Of a stretch of DNA of 64,000 nucleotides, positions 1 through 8,214 are shown piece after piece. Numbering within the stretch: the first letter of the stretch is position 1; every line of letters begins with the position of its first letter. Source of the DNA: Syntrophaceae bacterium. GTDB lineage: Bacteria; Desulfobacterota; Syntrophia; Syntrophales; Smithellaceae. The notes under the pieces are model-generated. The model ran no database searches, was not told the origin of the DNA, and was given only the letters and a program-made list of their open reading frames with translations. The stretch spans positions 112,024 to 176,023 of the forward strand of contig JAHDKI010000002.1 in NCBI GenBank assembly GCA_018436925.1, given 5' to 3'. A program made the translations under genes and the position numbers.

Positions 1-86
1 TGGCGGGCGCGTTTGGACGCCAGCGACACCAGACCGAAGCGGGTTTTGGCCACTTGTAAAGAATCTTCCACAGTAATTCTTGCCAT
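1..86 (-). CDS. rpoZ: RNA polymerase omega subunit, N-terminal fragment
   Basis: The first 28 residues begin MARITVEDSLQVAKTRFGLV, the conserved start of the omega subunit, which helps assemble and stabilise RNA polymerase and forms part of a (p)ppGpp site in proteobacteria. The gene runs off the left edge, so only the N-terminus is visible. An SD sequence (GGGAGG) precedes the ATG. It lies about 30 bases downstream of gmk on the same strand, the usual gmk-rpoZ order, so it is probably the distal gene of the rfaE1-DUF4416-yicC-gmk-rpoZ operon. Confidence 0.9.
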   Translation of the reverse strand, partial: MARITVEDSLQVAKTRFGLVSLASKRAR

Positions 87-116
87 AACGATAAACCTCC
101 CTAAAAACACCTGTCT

Positions 117-728
117 TTATTCGTTCATAAACTGTTTGAGCGAATCGCGCAAACGGTTTGTTTTGCACTGTTCAGCCACATAAATCGCTTTTAACCGCTC
201 GGCCGCCGCATCCAAATCGTCATTGACGATGACGTAGTCATACCAGCCGATTTCCGCCAGCTCGCTTCGTGCTTGAGCGAATCGGCGGTCGATGACCGCC
301 TGAGTCTCATGCCCTCGGGTTTCAAGGCGCCTCCTGAGCTCGCCCAGCGAAGGCGGCAAAATAAACACGAAGACGCCGTCGTCAAACGCGCGTTTGACCG
401 CTTTCGCGCCGCGCGGTTCAATATCCAAAAGCAGATCGCCGCCCGACTGGAGCGCCTGCGTCATCGCTTTGCCGGACGTGCCGTAGAAATGTCCGAAGTT
501 TTCCACCCACTCCACGAATTCGCCCCGCTCGATGCGCGCCTGAAAGTCCTCCCGTGTCACAAAGTGGTAGTCCTTGCCGGACACTTCGTTGGGCCGCGGC
601 GGACGGGAGGTGAAGGAAGTGGAAAAGCGCAGCTTCGGGCAGGCCTCCAGAAGCCTTCTGCAGAGGCTGCTTTTCCCCGCGCCGGACGGCGCCGAAACGA
701 CGATGAACAATCCTGTTTCCGGCATCAT
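117..728 (-). CDS. gmk: Guanylate kinase
   Basis: Phosphorylates GMP to GDP with ATP in the cytoplasm. The protein is about 203 residues, the normal length. Visible features are the P-loop GAGKSS near residue 17, the GMP-binding segment TSRPPRPNEVSGKDYHFV and the family-typical stretch EFVEWVENFGHFYGT. The start is set at the ATG in a TGATG overlap with the yicC stop; a GTG three bases upstream would give a 4-base overlap and is equally possible. The overlap implies translational coupling with yicC. GMP supply next to RNA polymerase omega and yicC is a common proteobacterial arrangement. Confidence 0.96.
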   Translation of the reverse strand: MMPETGLFIVVSAPSGAGKSSLCRRLLEACPKLRFSTSFTSRPPRPNEVSGKDYHFVTREDFQARIERGEFVEWVENFGHFYGTSGKAMTQALQSGGDLLLDIEPRGAKAVKRAFDDGVFVFILPPSLGELRRRLETRGHETQAVIDRRFAQARSELAEIGWYDYVIVNDDLDAAAERLKAIYVAEQCKTNRLRDSLKQFMNE

Positions 729-1606
729 CACTCAATGTTCTGCGCCTGCTCGCGCAGCTTTCCCAATTCGCTTTTAGAGTCGATCACCACTCTGGAGATT
801 TCCACGTCGCTGCTTTTGGACCCGATCGTGTTGATTTCCCGGTTCATCTCCTGAAGCAGAAAATCGATTTTTCTCCCCTGGGGCTCGTCGCTTTGCAGAA
901 GCTCCCGAAACTGGCCGATATGGCTGTGCATGCGGACAATCTCTTCGGTAATGTCGCTGCGATCCGCCATCATCGCCACCTCCTGCGCCAGGCGGGCTTC
1001 ATCCAAAACGGCGCCGGCAGTCAATTCTTTGATCCGGTCGGCCAGACGGCGCGCGTATTCCAAAACCACCTGCGGCGCCCGCCGGGCAATCAGATCGATA
1101 TTCTGCTCAATGATTCCCAGACGCATGTCCATGTCGGCATAGAGCGCGATCCCTTCATCCTGACGCATGTTGACGAGCATCGTCAGGGCTTCATCGAGCG
1201 TCTTTCCCACTACGTCCAGAAAGGCGTCGTCAAGCTCCGTTTCCGCAGGCGGCGCGAAAATATCCCGAAATCCAACCAGCGTTTTGAGTCTGACCGGCTC
1301 TTCGATATGCAATTCATCGCGCAGACGGCACAGCGCGTCGTAGTAACGGCGGGCCGTCTCCAGATTCACATGGACGGACGACGAGGACGCATCCTCTCCC
1401 TCCAGACGAACAGACAAATCAATTCGGCCCCGCTTGAAGCGTTCCGCAACCTTCTTTTTGTACTCCATCTCCAGGGGATACAGCGCTGCAGGCAGTCGCA
1501 GGGCAACTTCCAGAAACCGGTGATTGACGGATTTGACCTCTACGACGATATTTCTGCCTTGTTCGATTCTTTCCACCCGGCCGTAGCCGGTCATGCTTCT
1601 GATCAT
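728..1606 (-). CDS. yicC: YicC-type endoribonuclease
   Basis: Belongs to the YicC/YloC family; E. coli YicC is an endoribonuclease that takes part in small RNA turnover. The 292-residue protein has the diagnostic ends: MIRSMTGYGR at the start and KLREQAQNIE at the C-terminus. It also has the conserved LLQEMNREINTIGSKSSD near residue 250. An SD (GGAGG) lies about 7 bases before the ATG. Its start overlaps the stop of the DUF4416 gene by 4 bases and its stop overlaps gmk, so it sits inside a tight operon. Function beyond RNA cleavage is family knowledge, not visible here. Confidence 0.93.
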   Translation of the reverse strand: MIRSMTGYGRVERIEQGRNIVVEVKSVNHRFLEVALRLPAALYPLEMEYKKKVAERFKRGRIDLSVRLEGEDASSSSVHVNLETARRYYDALCRLRDELHIEEPVRLKTLVGFRDIFAPPAETELDDAFLDVVGKTLDEALTMLVNMRQDEGIALYADMDMRLGIIEQNIDLIARRAPQVVLEYARRLADRIKELTAGAVLDEARLAQEVAMMADRSDITEEIVRMHSHIGQFRELLQSDEPQGRKIDFLLQEMNREINTIGSKSSDVEISRVVIDSKSELGKLREQAQNIE

Positions 1607-2169
1607 TTTCTTTCCCCTCCGACGGAAAACAGATGACCCGCCTCTTCTGTTTTCAACTGCACCAGATAGCGGTTGCGGATCGCTTCAAAAAGCTTCTGCT
1701 GCGCGGCGTCCGCATAGTCCGGATACGTCCAGGGCAAGCTGTGAAACCGGCCTTTCCGGTAAATCAGCGTCAGATCGGCATAAATGCCGTCTCGCAGATA
1801 AGGCCTGTGCGTATACCCTTTGCCGGTGGCCAGAATCAGATGCGGTTTGGCCAGATACCCCGGATCAATATTGATCCGGCGCTTGCCGCCCTCGAGAGAC
1901 TGCGTTTCCATCTCGTTGGCGGCCAGTTTGATATCCGGCAAGCGATCGGGACAAATCAGGCTCTCCATCGACAGAAACCGCCGAACCAACGGCCCTCCCA
2001 TTTCCGGAGAATAATAGTCCGTATAGTGAAACGGCAGGACCGGACTCACATAATCCGGCTGGCCGTAACCGGACGCCAGAGTCTCGATCGTTTGACGAAT
2101 CCGTTGGGGCGACACGGCCAACACGCTGAAAATCAGCTTGACCGGTTCAGCCGGCGCGGGTCTGCTCAT
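1603..2169 (-). CDS. DUF4416 family protein
   Basis: A 188-residue soluble protein of the DUF4416 family, common in deltaproteobacteria and of unknown function. Recognised from conserved stretches such as PFHYTDYYSPEMGGPLVRRF, the SLEGGKRRINIDPGYL segment and HRPYLRDGIYADLTLIYRKG. No signal peptide or membrane segment is seen. It overlaps rfaE1 upstream and yicC downstream by 4 bases each, so it is translated within the same operon. The conserved link to yicC and gmk suggests a housekeeping role, but nothing in the sequence points to a reaction. Confidence 0.85.
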   Translation of the reverse strand: MSRPAPAEPVKLIFSVLAVSPQRIRQTIETLASGYGQPDYVSPVLPFHYTDYYSPEMGGPLVRRFLSMESLICPDRLPDIKLAANEMETQSLEGGKRRINIDPGYLAKPHLILATGKGYTHRPYLRDGIYADLTLIYRKGRFHSLPWTYPDYADAAQQKLFEAIRNRYLVQLKTEEAGHLFSVGGERK

Positions 2170-3155
2170 AAGGCGTCAATCAATTCTTCCCGGGACACGG
2201 CGGCCGTTCCGACTTTGCCGACCACAATCCCGGCGGCGATATTGGCCAGACCGGTGGCTTCCTTCATGGTCGCGCCGGCCGACAGCGCCAAGGCCAGCAC
2301 ACCGATAACGGTATCCCCCGCCCCCGTGACATCATAAACTTCCTTGGCCTGCGCGGAAAAATGCGTATGGAGGATTTTCCGGTCCCGTTCAAAAAGGCTC
2401 ATCCCCTCTTCGCCGCGCGTTACCAGAAGCGTCCGGAAATCATACTTTGAAAGCAGGGTCTGCCCCAAAAGCATCAGATCGTCCCCGTTTTGAATCTCCA
2501 TGCCGGCCGCCCGCTGAGCTTCATGGTGGTTGGGTGTGATGACATCAACGCCCGCATAGATTGAAAAGTCGTTTTGTTTCGGATCGACGCAGATGAAAAT
2601 GCCGCCTTTGGCCGCGATCGAGGCAATCGACTCAACCAGCGCGCGGGACACCACCCCTTTGTTGTAATCTGAAATGATGATCGCGCGGATTTTGGGACGA
2701 ACCGCCCCGACATACCTGATCATTTTTTTCAAACTGGCCGGCGAGACCGGTTTTTTGCTTTCCTGGTCGAAACGGACCACCTGCTGGTTATGAGCCACAA
2801 TTCGTGTTTTAAGCGTCGTGGGCCTGCCTTTTTCCACAACCATGCCGGTTGTATCGACGCCCCGATTCCCCAGCTCGTCGATGAGACTCCGGCCGACCGT
2901 GTCCGCGCCGATGACGCCGGTGATATAGCCCCGCCCGCCCAGCGTATGGATGCTGTTTAAGACATTGGCCGATCCGCCCAGCATAAAACTGTCGGCATGA
3001 ACATCCACAACCGGGACCGGCGCTTCCGGAGAAATGCGCGACACCTTTCCCCATAAAAAGTGGTCCACCATCACATCGCCGATCACCAGTACACCGGCTT
3101 TGGAAAAGCCGGCGACGATTTCCATGGCCCTTTTTCTTGATAAGACTTTATTCAC
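2166..3155 (-). CDS. rfaE1: D-glycero-beta-D-manno-heptose-7-phosphate kinase
   Basis: A PfkB-family sugar kinase making heptose 1,7-bisphosphate for the ADP-heptose branch of LPS core synthesis. The 329-residue protein has ISPEAPVPVV near residue 40, the substrate region GGSANVLNSIHTLGG and the PfkB catalytic motif DVTGAGDTVIGV near residue 275. The nucleotidyltransferase domain of fused HldE is absent, so a separate rfaE2 is expected elsewhere. The start used is GTG; an ATG ten codons in (MEIVAGFSKAGVLVIGD) is an alternative. It heads the leftward operon, with a palindrome-covered promoter just upstream. Confidence 0.92.
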   Translation of the reverse strand: MNKVLSRKRAMEIVAGFSKAGVLVIGDVMVDHFLWGKVSRISPEAPVPVVDVHADSFMLGGSANVLNSIHTLGGRGYITGVIGADTVGRSLIDELGNRGVDTTGMVVEKGRPTTLKTRIVAHNQQVVRFDQESKKPVSPASLKKMIRYVGAVRPKIRAIIISDYNKGVVSRALVESIASIAAKGGIFICVDPKQNDFSIYAGVDVITPNHHEAQRAAGMEIQNGDDLMLLGQTLLSKYDFRTLLVTRGEEGMSLFERDRKILHTHFSAQAKEVYDVTGAGDTVIGVLALALSAGATMKEATGLANIAAGIVVGKVGTAAVSREELIDAL

Positions 3156-3174
3156 GTCAAACGCTAACCTTAGA

Positions 3175-3200
3175 TTAAAAAAAGCGCCCGATCAGCGCTT
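3175..3200 (-). terminator. Terminator-like hairpin in the rfaE1 leader
   Basis: On the minus strand AAGCGC-TGATCGG-GCGCTT forms a perfect 6-bp stem followed by a run of seven T residues. This is the form of an intrinsic terminator, yet it lies only about 20 bases before the rfaE1 start and about 10-35 bases after the predicted transcription start. It could be an attenuator, or a terminator for a transcript coming from further right. It may also have no role. Confidence 0.5.
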
Positions 3201-3206
3201 GTTATT

Positions 3207-3248
3207 CAAATTTCGGGGGACTCTATTACCAAGCCCCGAATTTGTCAA
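3207..3248 (-). promoter_or_regulatory. Predicted rfaE1 promoter inside a near-perfect palindrome
   Basis: Reading leftward there is TTGACA (3243-3248), a 17-base spacer and TAGAGT (3220-3225). An inverted repeat, CAAATTTCGGGG at 3207-3218 against CCCCGAATTTG at 3234-3244 with one bulged base, brackets the -10 and touches the -35. That geometry is typical of a repressor operator. The whole gene-free stretch 3156-3487 holds this promoter, the hairpin to its left and otherwise no recognisable element; rightward transcription of the helicase must also begin here. Confidence 0.5.
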
Positions 3249-3487
3249 ATCTTTTCTTTGATTTCGGCAACCGGAACGGGCGTCTCCGGAGCCGATCATT
3301 TTTTACGTCTGCACAAAGCGACCGCGAAGAAATCCTCGCCGTTAAAAAGGAAATTCAACATCATGCCGGCGGAAGGATCATCCCGAGGCTCCTGTTTAGA
3401 CGCAGTATTCCCCTTCGGCCGATCTTGGGGTTGCCTGTTGCGATCATCTGTGTCTATAAGCCACGCATACCGACATTGGAGCAAACT

Positions 3488-5086
3488 GTGGACCCCCAAA
3501 AAAAACCGCTCAATATCGATTTTAACGACGAATTCCAGCGGGCCTTCGCCCTCATGGAGGAGACTTCACGGCATCTTCTGGTCACCGGACGCGCCGGCAC
3601 GGGGAAATCCACCCTGCTGACCTATTTCCGCAATCAGACCCGAAAGAAGGTCGTGATTCTGGCCCCCACCGGCGTGGCGGCGGTCAATGTCGGCGGCCAA
3701 ACGATTCATTCCTTCTTTCATTTCAAGCCGAATGTCACACCGTCGTCGATTAAACGCAAAAAGAAAACCGAGAAAGACGCCTCCGGCCTCTACAGAAAGC
3801 TCACGGCCATTGTCATCGACGAAGTCTCGATGGTCCGCGCCGATCTGCTGGACTGCGTCGATACATTTTTGCGATTTCACGGCCCGGATGAAAGCCTGCC
3901 ATTCGGCGGCGTCCAGATGATTTTCATCGGAGACCTCTATCAGCTGCCGCCGGTGGTCGCGTCGGCCGAGCGCGACATTTTTCGCAATCATTACACCACA
4001 CCTTACTTTTTCAGCGCCAAAGTTTTTGAGCAATTGCCCTTCGAGTATGTTGAGCTGGAAAAAGTTTACCGGCAGAAAGACGACGAATTCGTCCGGTTGC
4101 TCAACGCCATCCGGAACCGTTCAGTCACCGACGAGGACCTGGCCCGTTTCAACACGCGGTGCAACCCCGATTTTCAGCCTCCTGAAGGATCGTTCTATAT
4201 CTGGCTGACGAGCACCAACGATCTGGCCGACCGGATCAACGACGAGAGACTGGCCCGGCTGCCGGGAAAGGCCTGGAAGGCCAAAGCGGTCATTGAAGGC
4301 GACTTCGGCAAAGAGTATTTGCCGACCGCCGTCGATCTGAAACTGAAAAAAGGCGCTCAGATCATGCTGCTCAACAACGACGCTTACGGTCAGTGGATCA
4401 ATGGCACCATCGGCAAAATCCGCAAGTTTGAAAAAGACGATGACGGTGATGAGGTGATTGTGGCGGATCTCGACAACGGCGACACGGCCCGGATCACGCC
4501 TTACAGATGGACGATTTACCGTTTTTTCCTGAAAGACAACGAGCTGCGTTCCGAGGAGGTCGGGTCGTTTACACAATATCCGGTGCGGCTCGCCTTTGCC
4601 GTCACTATTCATAAAAGCCAGGGAAAAACATTCGAAAACGCCGTCATCGATATCGGACGCGGCACATTTGCCCACGGCCAGATGTATGTGGCGCTGTCGC
4701 GCTTAACGACCCTGGCCGGCCTGGTCCTGAAACAACCGCTCAAAAGGCAGCATATCCTGATGGACTGGCAGGTGGTCAAATTCCTTACGACAATTCAGTA
4801 TTCCCAGTCGGCAAAAATGCTCTCCCGCGCAGACAAGCTTAAAATCATTCATGAAGCCATTACAGAAAAGAAAAAAATTGAGATTGTCTATCTGAAAGGA
4901 AAGGATGAAAAATCCCGACGGACCATCCAACCTCTGGCGGTCGGCGAAAGAGAATACAAAAGCTATCCCTATCTGGGCATGGACGCTTTCTGCGAGGTCC
5001 GTCGTGAAAAGCGAATTTTCAATGTCGATAAAATTCTGGCCATCGAGTTCGCCGGGCCGGAGCGATCTTCATCGACGGATCAATAA
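3488..5086 (+). CDS. PIF1/RecD-like SF1 helicase with C-terminal WYL-like domain
   Basis: A roughly 532-residue superfamily 1B ATPase expected to unwind DNA 5'-3'. Visible are Walker A GRAGTGKST (near residue 36), Walker B VIDEVSMV, the GDLYQLPPV motif III, and the C-terminal IHKSQGKTFENAVID and YVALSR motifs of PIF1/RecD helicases. After the helicase core the last 80 residues (KIIHEAITEKKKIEIVYLKG onward) resemble a WYL-type ligand-sensing fold. The start is a GTG at 3488 with GGAG six bases upstream; an in-frame TTG far upstream would add 82 unconserved residues and is rejected. It stands alone, divergent from rfaE1. Confidence 0.85.
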   Translation: MDPQKKPLNIDFNDEFQRAFALMEETSRHLLVTGRAGTGKSTLLTYFRNQTRKKVVILAPTGVAAVNVGGQTIHSFFHFKPNVTPSSIKRKKKTEKDASGLYRKLTAIVIDEVSMVRADLLDCVDTFLRFHGPDESLPFGGVQMIFIGDLYQLPPVVASAERDIFRNHYTTPYFFSAKVFEQLPFEYVELEKVYRQKDDEFVRLLNAIRNRSVTDEDLARFNTRCNPDFQPPEGSFYIWLTSTNDLADRINDERLARLPGKAWKAKAVIEGDFGKEYLPTAVDLKLKKGAQIMLLNNDAYGQWINGTIGKIRKFEKDDDGDEVIVADLDNGDTARITPYRWTIYRFFLKDNELRSEEVGSFTQYPVRLAFAVTIHKSQGKTFENAVIDIGRGTFAHGQMYVALSRLTTLAGLVLKQPLKRQHILMDWQVVKFLTTIQYSQSAKMLSRADKLKIIHEAITEKKKIEIVYLKGKDEKSRRTIQPLAVGEREYKSYPYLGMDAFCEVRREKRIFNVDKILAIEFAGPERSSSTDQ

Positions 5087-5327
5087 CTGACCGGAGAGCG
5101 TCGATCGTCACGCTCCTCCGCCGGACTTTTTGCGTTCATCGCCCGACGCTTTTTCAGGCTGAAACCGTTTGCGGCTCCGCTTCGGCCCAACGCCGCGAAG
5201 GACTTTTATTGCCAATGGGTTCCGATGGATCATTTTTTTACTTTCAAAAAGAAAAACTTGTGATATGCCCGAAGCCGCGTGATCTTAAGCCGCATTCAGA
5301 AACGACATTCGGACAGGTGCAAAAGCG

Positions 5328-6260
5328 ATGATCATCAAGGAATATCTCCTGGCGGCAATCAAAGGGATGGGCATGGGCGCAGCCAACGTGATTCCGGGCG
5401 TCTCGGGAGGAACCATCGCGCTGGTGACCGGAATTTTTCAGCGGCTCATCGACGCTTTGAAGTCCTTCAACCCGACTGCGATCAAACTTCTTTGGCGGGG
5501 GCGATGGGACGCGTTCGCCCGCCACACGGATTTTTACTTTCTTTTAGCCGTCTTTCTGGGCGCCGCCGCAAGTATCCTGTCGCTCGCCAGAGTGCTGCGG
5601 TTTTTGTTCGATCATCATCCCGTAATGATCTGGTCATACTTTTTCGGCTTGATTCTGGCGTCGGTTTTTTTTGTCGGCCGGACCATCGGCCGCTGGCGCG
5701 CGCCGGTTGTTCTGGCCTTTGGGGTCGGCACAGCCATCGCCGTCGCCGTATCCCTTGGAACGCCGGCCTCGCCAAACGATTCCTTTCTCTATCTGATCCT
5801 GTGCGGCGTCGTGGGCATCTGCAGCATGATTCTGCCGGGCCTGTCGGGTTCCTTCGTGTTGATCCTGATGGGCAATTACGAACTCGTCGTGATCGATGCG
5901 GTAAGCGCCTTGAATCTGCGCATCCTTTTTCCGGTCGCACTAGGCGCCGTTGTCGGTTTGATTGCCTTTTCACATTTCCTGTCGTGGATTTACCGGCGAT
6001 TTCGCGATGAAACCATTGCAACGATGACGGGATTCATTCTGGGATCGCTTCTGACGCTATGGCCTTGGAAGCAGGCCATTTTTCGTCTCGACGCCGCCGG
6101 CGGCCCCATTGTCCGCAACGGCAAAAAACTGGTCGAAGGCTACAGCTTCCATCTGCCGGAGGCCGGCACAGAGACGCTGTTTGCCGTTTTCTTCATCCTT
6201 TTGGGGATTCTCACCATCTGGATTACGGAAAAGTTGGTCGCTCGCAAGGACCAAGCCTGA
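5328..6260 (+). CDS. DUF368 family polyprenyl-phosphate transporter
   Basis: A 310-residue polytopic inner-membrane protein. The N-terminal GAANVIPGVSGGTIALVTG and the internal repeat SMILPGLSGSFVLILMG are hallmarks of DUF368. Members of this family have been shown to recycle undecaprenyl phosphate across the membrane for cell-wall and surface-glycan synthesis (established for homologues in other bacteria). About eight hydrophobic segments can be counted. It stands alone; a weak stem (GAGCGT/ACGCTC) after the helicase stop at about 5097 may separate the two transcripts. Assignment of the family is firm, substrate is by homology. Confidence 0.88.
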   Translation: MIIKEYLLAAIKGMGMGAANVIPGVSGGTIALVTGIFQRLIDALKSFNPTAIKLLWRGRWDAFARHTDFYFLLAVFLGAAASILSLARVLRFLFDHHPVMIWSYFFGLILASVFFVGRTIGRWRAPVVLAFGVGTAIAVAVSLGTPASPNDSFLYLILCGVVGICSMILPGLSGSFVLILMGNYELVVIDAVSALNLRILFPVALGAVVGLIAFSHFLSWIYRRFRDETIATMTGFILGSLLTLWPWKQAIFRLDAAGGPIVRNGKKLVEGYSFHLPEAGTETLFAVFFILLGILTIWITEKLVARKDQA

Positions 6261-6266
6261 TCCCGC

Positions 6267-6488
6267 CTATTCCGGCGCCGCCCATGCAATATGGCTGCGG
6301 TTGATGATCACAACCTTGCCGGCCGTCCCGGCCATTGAGGCTTCATATACGATTAAAAACGGTTCCGCATCCTTGGAATTGAGAAAGTCCGACAGACGGT
6401 TGTACTTCCCGATATTGAGCAGTCCTTTGATCGTCGTCCCGTCGGCCAGACGAACAGACACTTTTGTTTTATTCAATGGCTCGGTCAT
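6267..6488 (-). CDS. Small conserved hypothetical protein
   Basis: A 73-residue protein converging on the DUF368 gene. The start is set at ATG 6488 because GGAGG lies five bases before it; longer in-frame starts up to 6599 lack an SD. The core VSVRLADGTTIKGLLNI, then a region around NRLSDFLNSKD and the ending KVVIINRSHIAWAAP, resembles a family of short bacterial proteins found in deltaproteobacteria and their relatives (possibly DUF6812). It is soluble and has no catalytic motif. Function unknown. Confidence 0.7.
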   Translation of the reverse strand: MTEPLNKTKVSVRLADGTTIKGLLNIGKYNRLSDFLNSKDAEPFLIVYEASMAGTAGKVVIINRSHIAWAAPE

Positions 6489-6662
6489 CTCTTCCTCCGT
6501 ATTGGGAAAATGATCCTGCTGCGACATCTTCTTTTCGGCCGTGTCATCGGTTTGGCGGCTTTTTCCGACCCGCGTCGGGGCGGCCTTCCGTGTGGGCATG
6601 CTACACGATAGATGTATCTTTGTGAAGTCTTTTATTGCGGCGGCCGGAATGCAAACAGCCCT

Positions 6663-6691
6663 TTGACATCAAAGCGCTTCGCTGCTAGCGT
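6663..6691 (+). promoter_or_regulatory. Predicted sigma-70 promoter for the DUF523/DUF1722 gene
   Basis: TTGACA at 6663-6668, a 17-base spacer and TAGCGT at 6686-6691, about 25 bases before the ATG. The -35 is perfect and the -10 is weak. Confidence 0.4.
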
Positions 6692-6716
6692 TAGACCAAC
6701 AAAGGAGAACAAAACC

Positions 6717-7664
6717 ATGGAAAAAATCAAGCTCGGCATCAGCGCCTGCCTTCTGGGTGAAAACGTCCGTTATGACGGCGGGCACAAACTGGATCGCTTT
6801 TTGCGCGACACGCTGGGACAGTACGTCGACTACGTTCCCGTTTGCCCCGAAACGGAATGCGGTTTGGGCGTGCCGCGGGAATCGATGCGGCTGGAAGGAC
6901 ATCCGTCAGCCCCCAGGCTGGTGACGAATCAAACACGCCGAGACCTTACCGAGAAGATGGTCGCGTGGGGCCGACGGCGCCTTGAGCAGCTGGCCGCAGA
7001 AAATCTTTGCGGTTTCATTTTCAAGAGCAACTCGCCTTCTTCCGGCATGGAGCGCGTCAAGGTGTACGGCGAAAAAGGGATGCCCTCCAAAACCGGCGCG
7101 GGAATTTTCGCCCGGATGTTCATGGACCGCTTTCCGTCGCTTCCGGTCGAGGACGAGGGCCGCCTGCACGATCCGGATCTGCGTGAAAATTTCATTGAGC
7201 GCATCTTCGTCATGCAGCGTTGGCGCGCCGTCTTGGCGCCGGGCGCGAGGCGGGGCGACCTTTTGGATTTTCACACGCGCCATAAGCTTCTGATTTTATC
7301 GCACAGCCAGGCCGCCTATGCCCGCATGGGAAAACTTCTGGCGGATATGAAAACGGTTTCGCTTCGGACGTTATTCGATCAGTACGAAGCCTTGCTGACA
7401 GACGCCCTGCGGCTCGGGACAACCCCCAAAAAAAACGCCAACGTCCTTCAGCATATGGCGGGATATTTCAAGAAACATCTCGAAGCGGCGGAAAGGCAGG
7501 AGCTCAAAGAGGTCATCGACCAGTACCGGACGGGCCTCATCCCGCTGATCGTTCCGGTCACGCTTTTGCGGCATTATGTCCGGAAATATGACCAGCCCTA
7601 CCTCAAAGAGCAGATCTATTTAACGCCGCATCCTTTGGAGCTGCGGCTGAGAAATCATGTCTAG
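6717..7664 (+). CDS. DUF523 and DUF1722 fusion protein (YbgA-like)
   Basis: A 315-residue soluble protein. Residues 1-150 are DUF523 (KLGISACLLGENVRYDGGHK, VCPETECGLGVPRE, FKSNSPSSG). The C-terminal half is DUF1722, the YbgA domain, ending PYLKEQIYLTPHPLELRLRN. The start is the ATG at 6717 with AAGGAG eight bases upstream. The conserved Cys residues in ISACLLG, PVCPETECG and the SNSPSCG-like segment (here Ser replaces Cys) are typical of DUF523. DUF523 proteins are linked to a thiouracil desulfurase activity in some members; whether that applies to the fused form is unknown. It is a single-gene unit. Confidence 0.85.
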   Translation: MEKIKLGISACLLGENVRYDGGHKLDRFLRDTLGQYVDYVPVCPETECGLGVPRESMRLEGHPSAPRLVTNQTRRDLTEKMVAWGRRRLEQLAAENLCGFIFKSNSPSSGMERVKVYGEKGMPSKTGAGIFARMFMDRFPSLPVEDEGRLHDPDLRENFIERIFVMQRWRAVLAPGARRGDLLDFHTRHKLLILSHSQAAYARMGKLLADMKTVSLRTLFDQYEALLTDALRLGTTPKKNANVLQHMAGYFKKHLEAAERQELKEVIDQYRTGLIPLIVPVTLLRHYVRKYDQPYLKEQIYLTPHPLELRLRNHV

Positions 7665-7759
7665 CGAAACGCCCGCCCTCATCATCATATTGCGACCGGA
7701 ACCGGACATGCGGAGGTTGTTTTTGACAGGGAATCGGCTCCGTTGCCGCGTGAGGGCCG

Positions 7760-8095
7760 TTAACCTTCCGGGATCTTGCGCGGAAAGCCACATCGCCAGC
7801 ATTCGGTAAATTGTCCTTCGTTGGTCTCGCCACAGTGTTTGCAGGTCCAGGCTTCTCCGGAAGGCAAACCGGCCCCGGCTTCCGAAACAAACGCTGCGAC
7901 GATCTCAAGCGCGTTTTCATAGTGCGTCTCGTTTAAAACCCAGACCGACGGACTCGTATCCACCGTCAGCGGCAGCTCGCCGCGCGCGCTCCAGAGAAAA
8001 TCCCCATGCACGGCGGCGGGGATCCCCGCGTTTTCGAGAATCCCGCGAAGCAGGTGCGCATCGGCCGGATTTTGCGCCAGGTACACTCTTTTCAT
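7760..8095 (-). CDS. DUF2007 protein with C-terminal zinc ribbon
   Basis: A 111-residue protein. The N-terminal 70 residues (KRVYLAQNPADAHLLRGILE, then GIPAAVHGDFLWSARGELPL) form the DUF2007 signal-transducer-like fold seen in many small proteins. The C-terminus holds a four-cysteine zinc ribbon, WTCKHCGETNEGQFTECWRC. This combination is common in proteobacteria and has no known reaction. It faces away from the DUF1722 gene and is followed to its right by the heptamer repeat tract. Soluble; function unknown. Confidence 0.78.
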   Translation of the reverse strand: MKRVYLAQNPADAHLLRGILENAGIPAAVHGDFLWSARGELPLTVDTSPSVWVLNETHYENALEIVAAFVSEAGAGLPSGEAWTCKHCGETNEGQFTECWRCGFPRKIPEG

Positions 8096-8163
8096 CGTCC
8101 GCTCCCCGCGATCATCAATTGCTGCTGCATGGTGCCGCCTGTCGCGCGTTACCTTTCAACGTC

Positions 8164-8205
8164 AAACTTGAAACTTTAAACTTGAAACTTTAAACTCGAA
8201 ACGTG
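8164..8205. repeat. Tandem heptamer repeat, six units
   Basis: On the plus strand six consecutive 7-mers read AAACTTG, AAACTTT, AAACTTG, AAACTTT, AAACTCG, AAACGTG. The unit is AAACTTK with decay at the right end. It fills the gap between the DUF2007 gene and the gene at 8215. Such 7-base intergenic tracts are recurrent in deltaproteobacterial and cyanobacterial genomes; their role is unclear. Confidence 0.85.
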
Positions 8206-8214
8206 ACTTTCCCC

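Noticed and set aside
273..854. Long open frame opposite gmk and yicC
   Set aside because: It is the antisense shadow of two clear genes, with no SD and no domain.
3242..3487. N-terminal extension of the helicase frame
   Set aside because: Eighty-two residues without family similarity cover the rfaE1 promoter region; GTG 3488 has an SD and begins the conserved domain.
5090..5140. Terminator after the helicase gene
   Set aside because: The GAGCGT/ACGCTC stem is short and the T run is separated from it by about 15 bases.
6640..6698. GTTAGAC near the DUF523 start, which looks like an attC core
   Set aside because: No partner core RYYYAAC lies within range and no palindrome links to it; it overlaps a predicted promoter.
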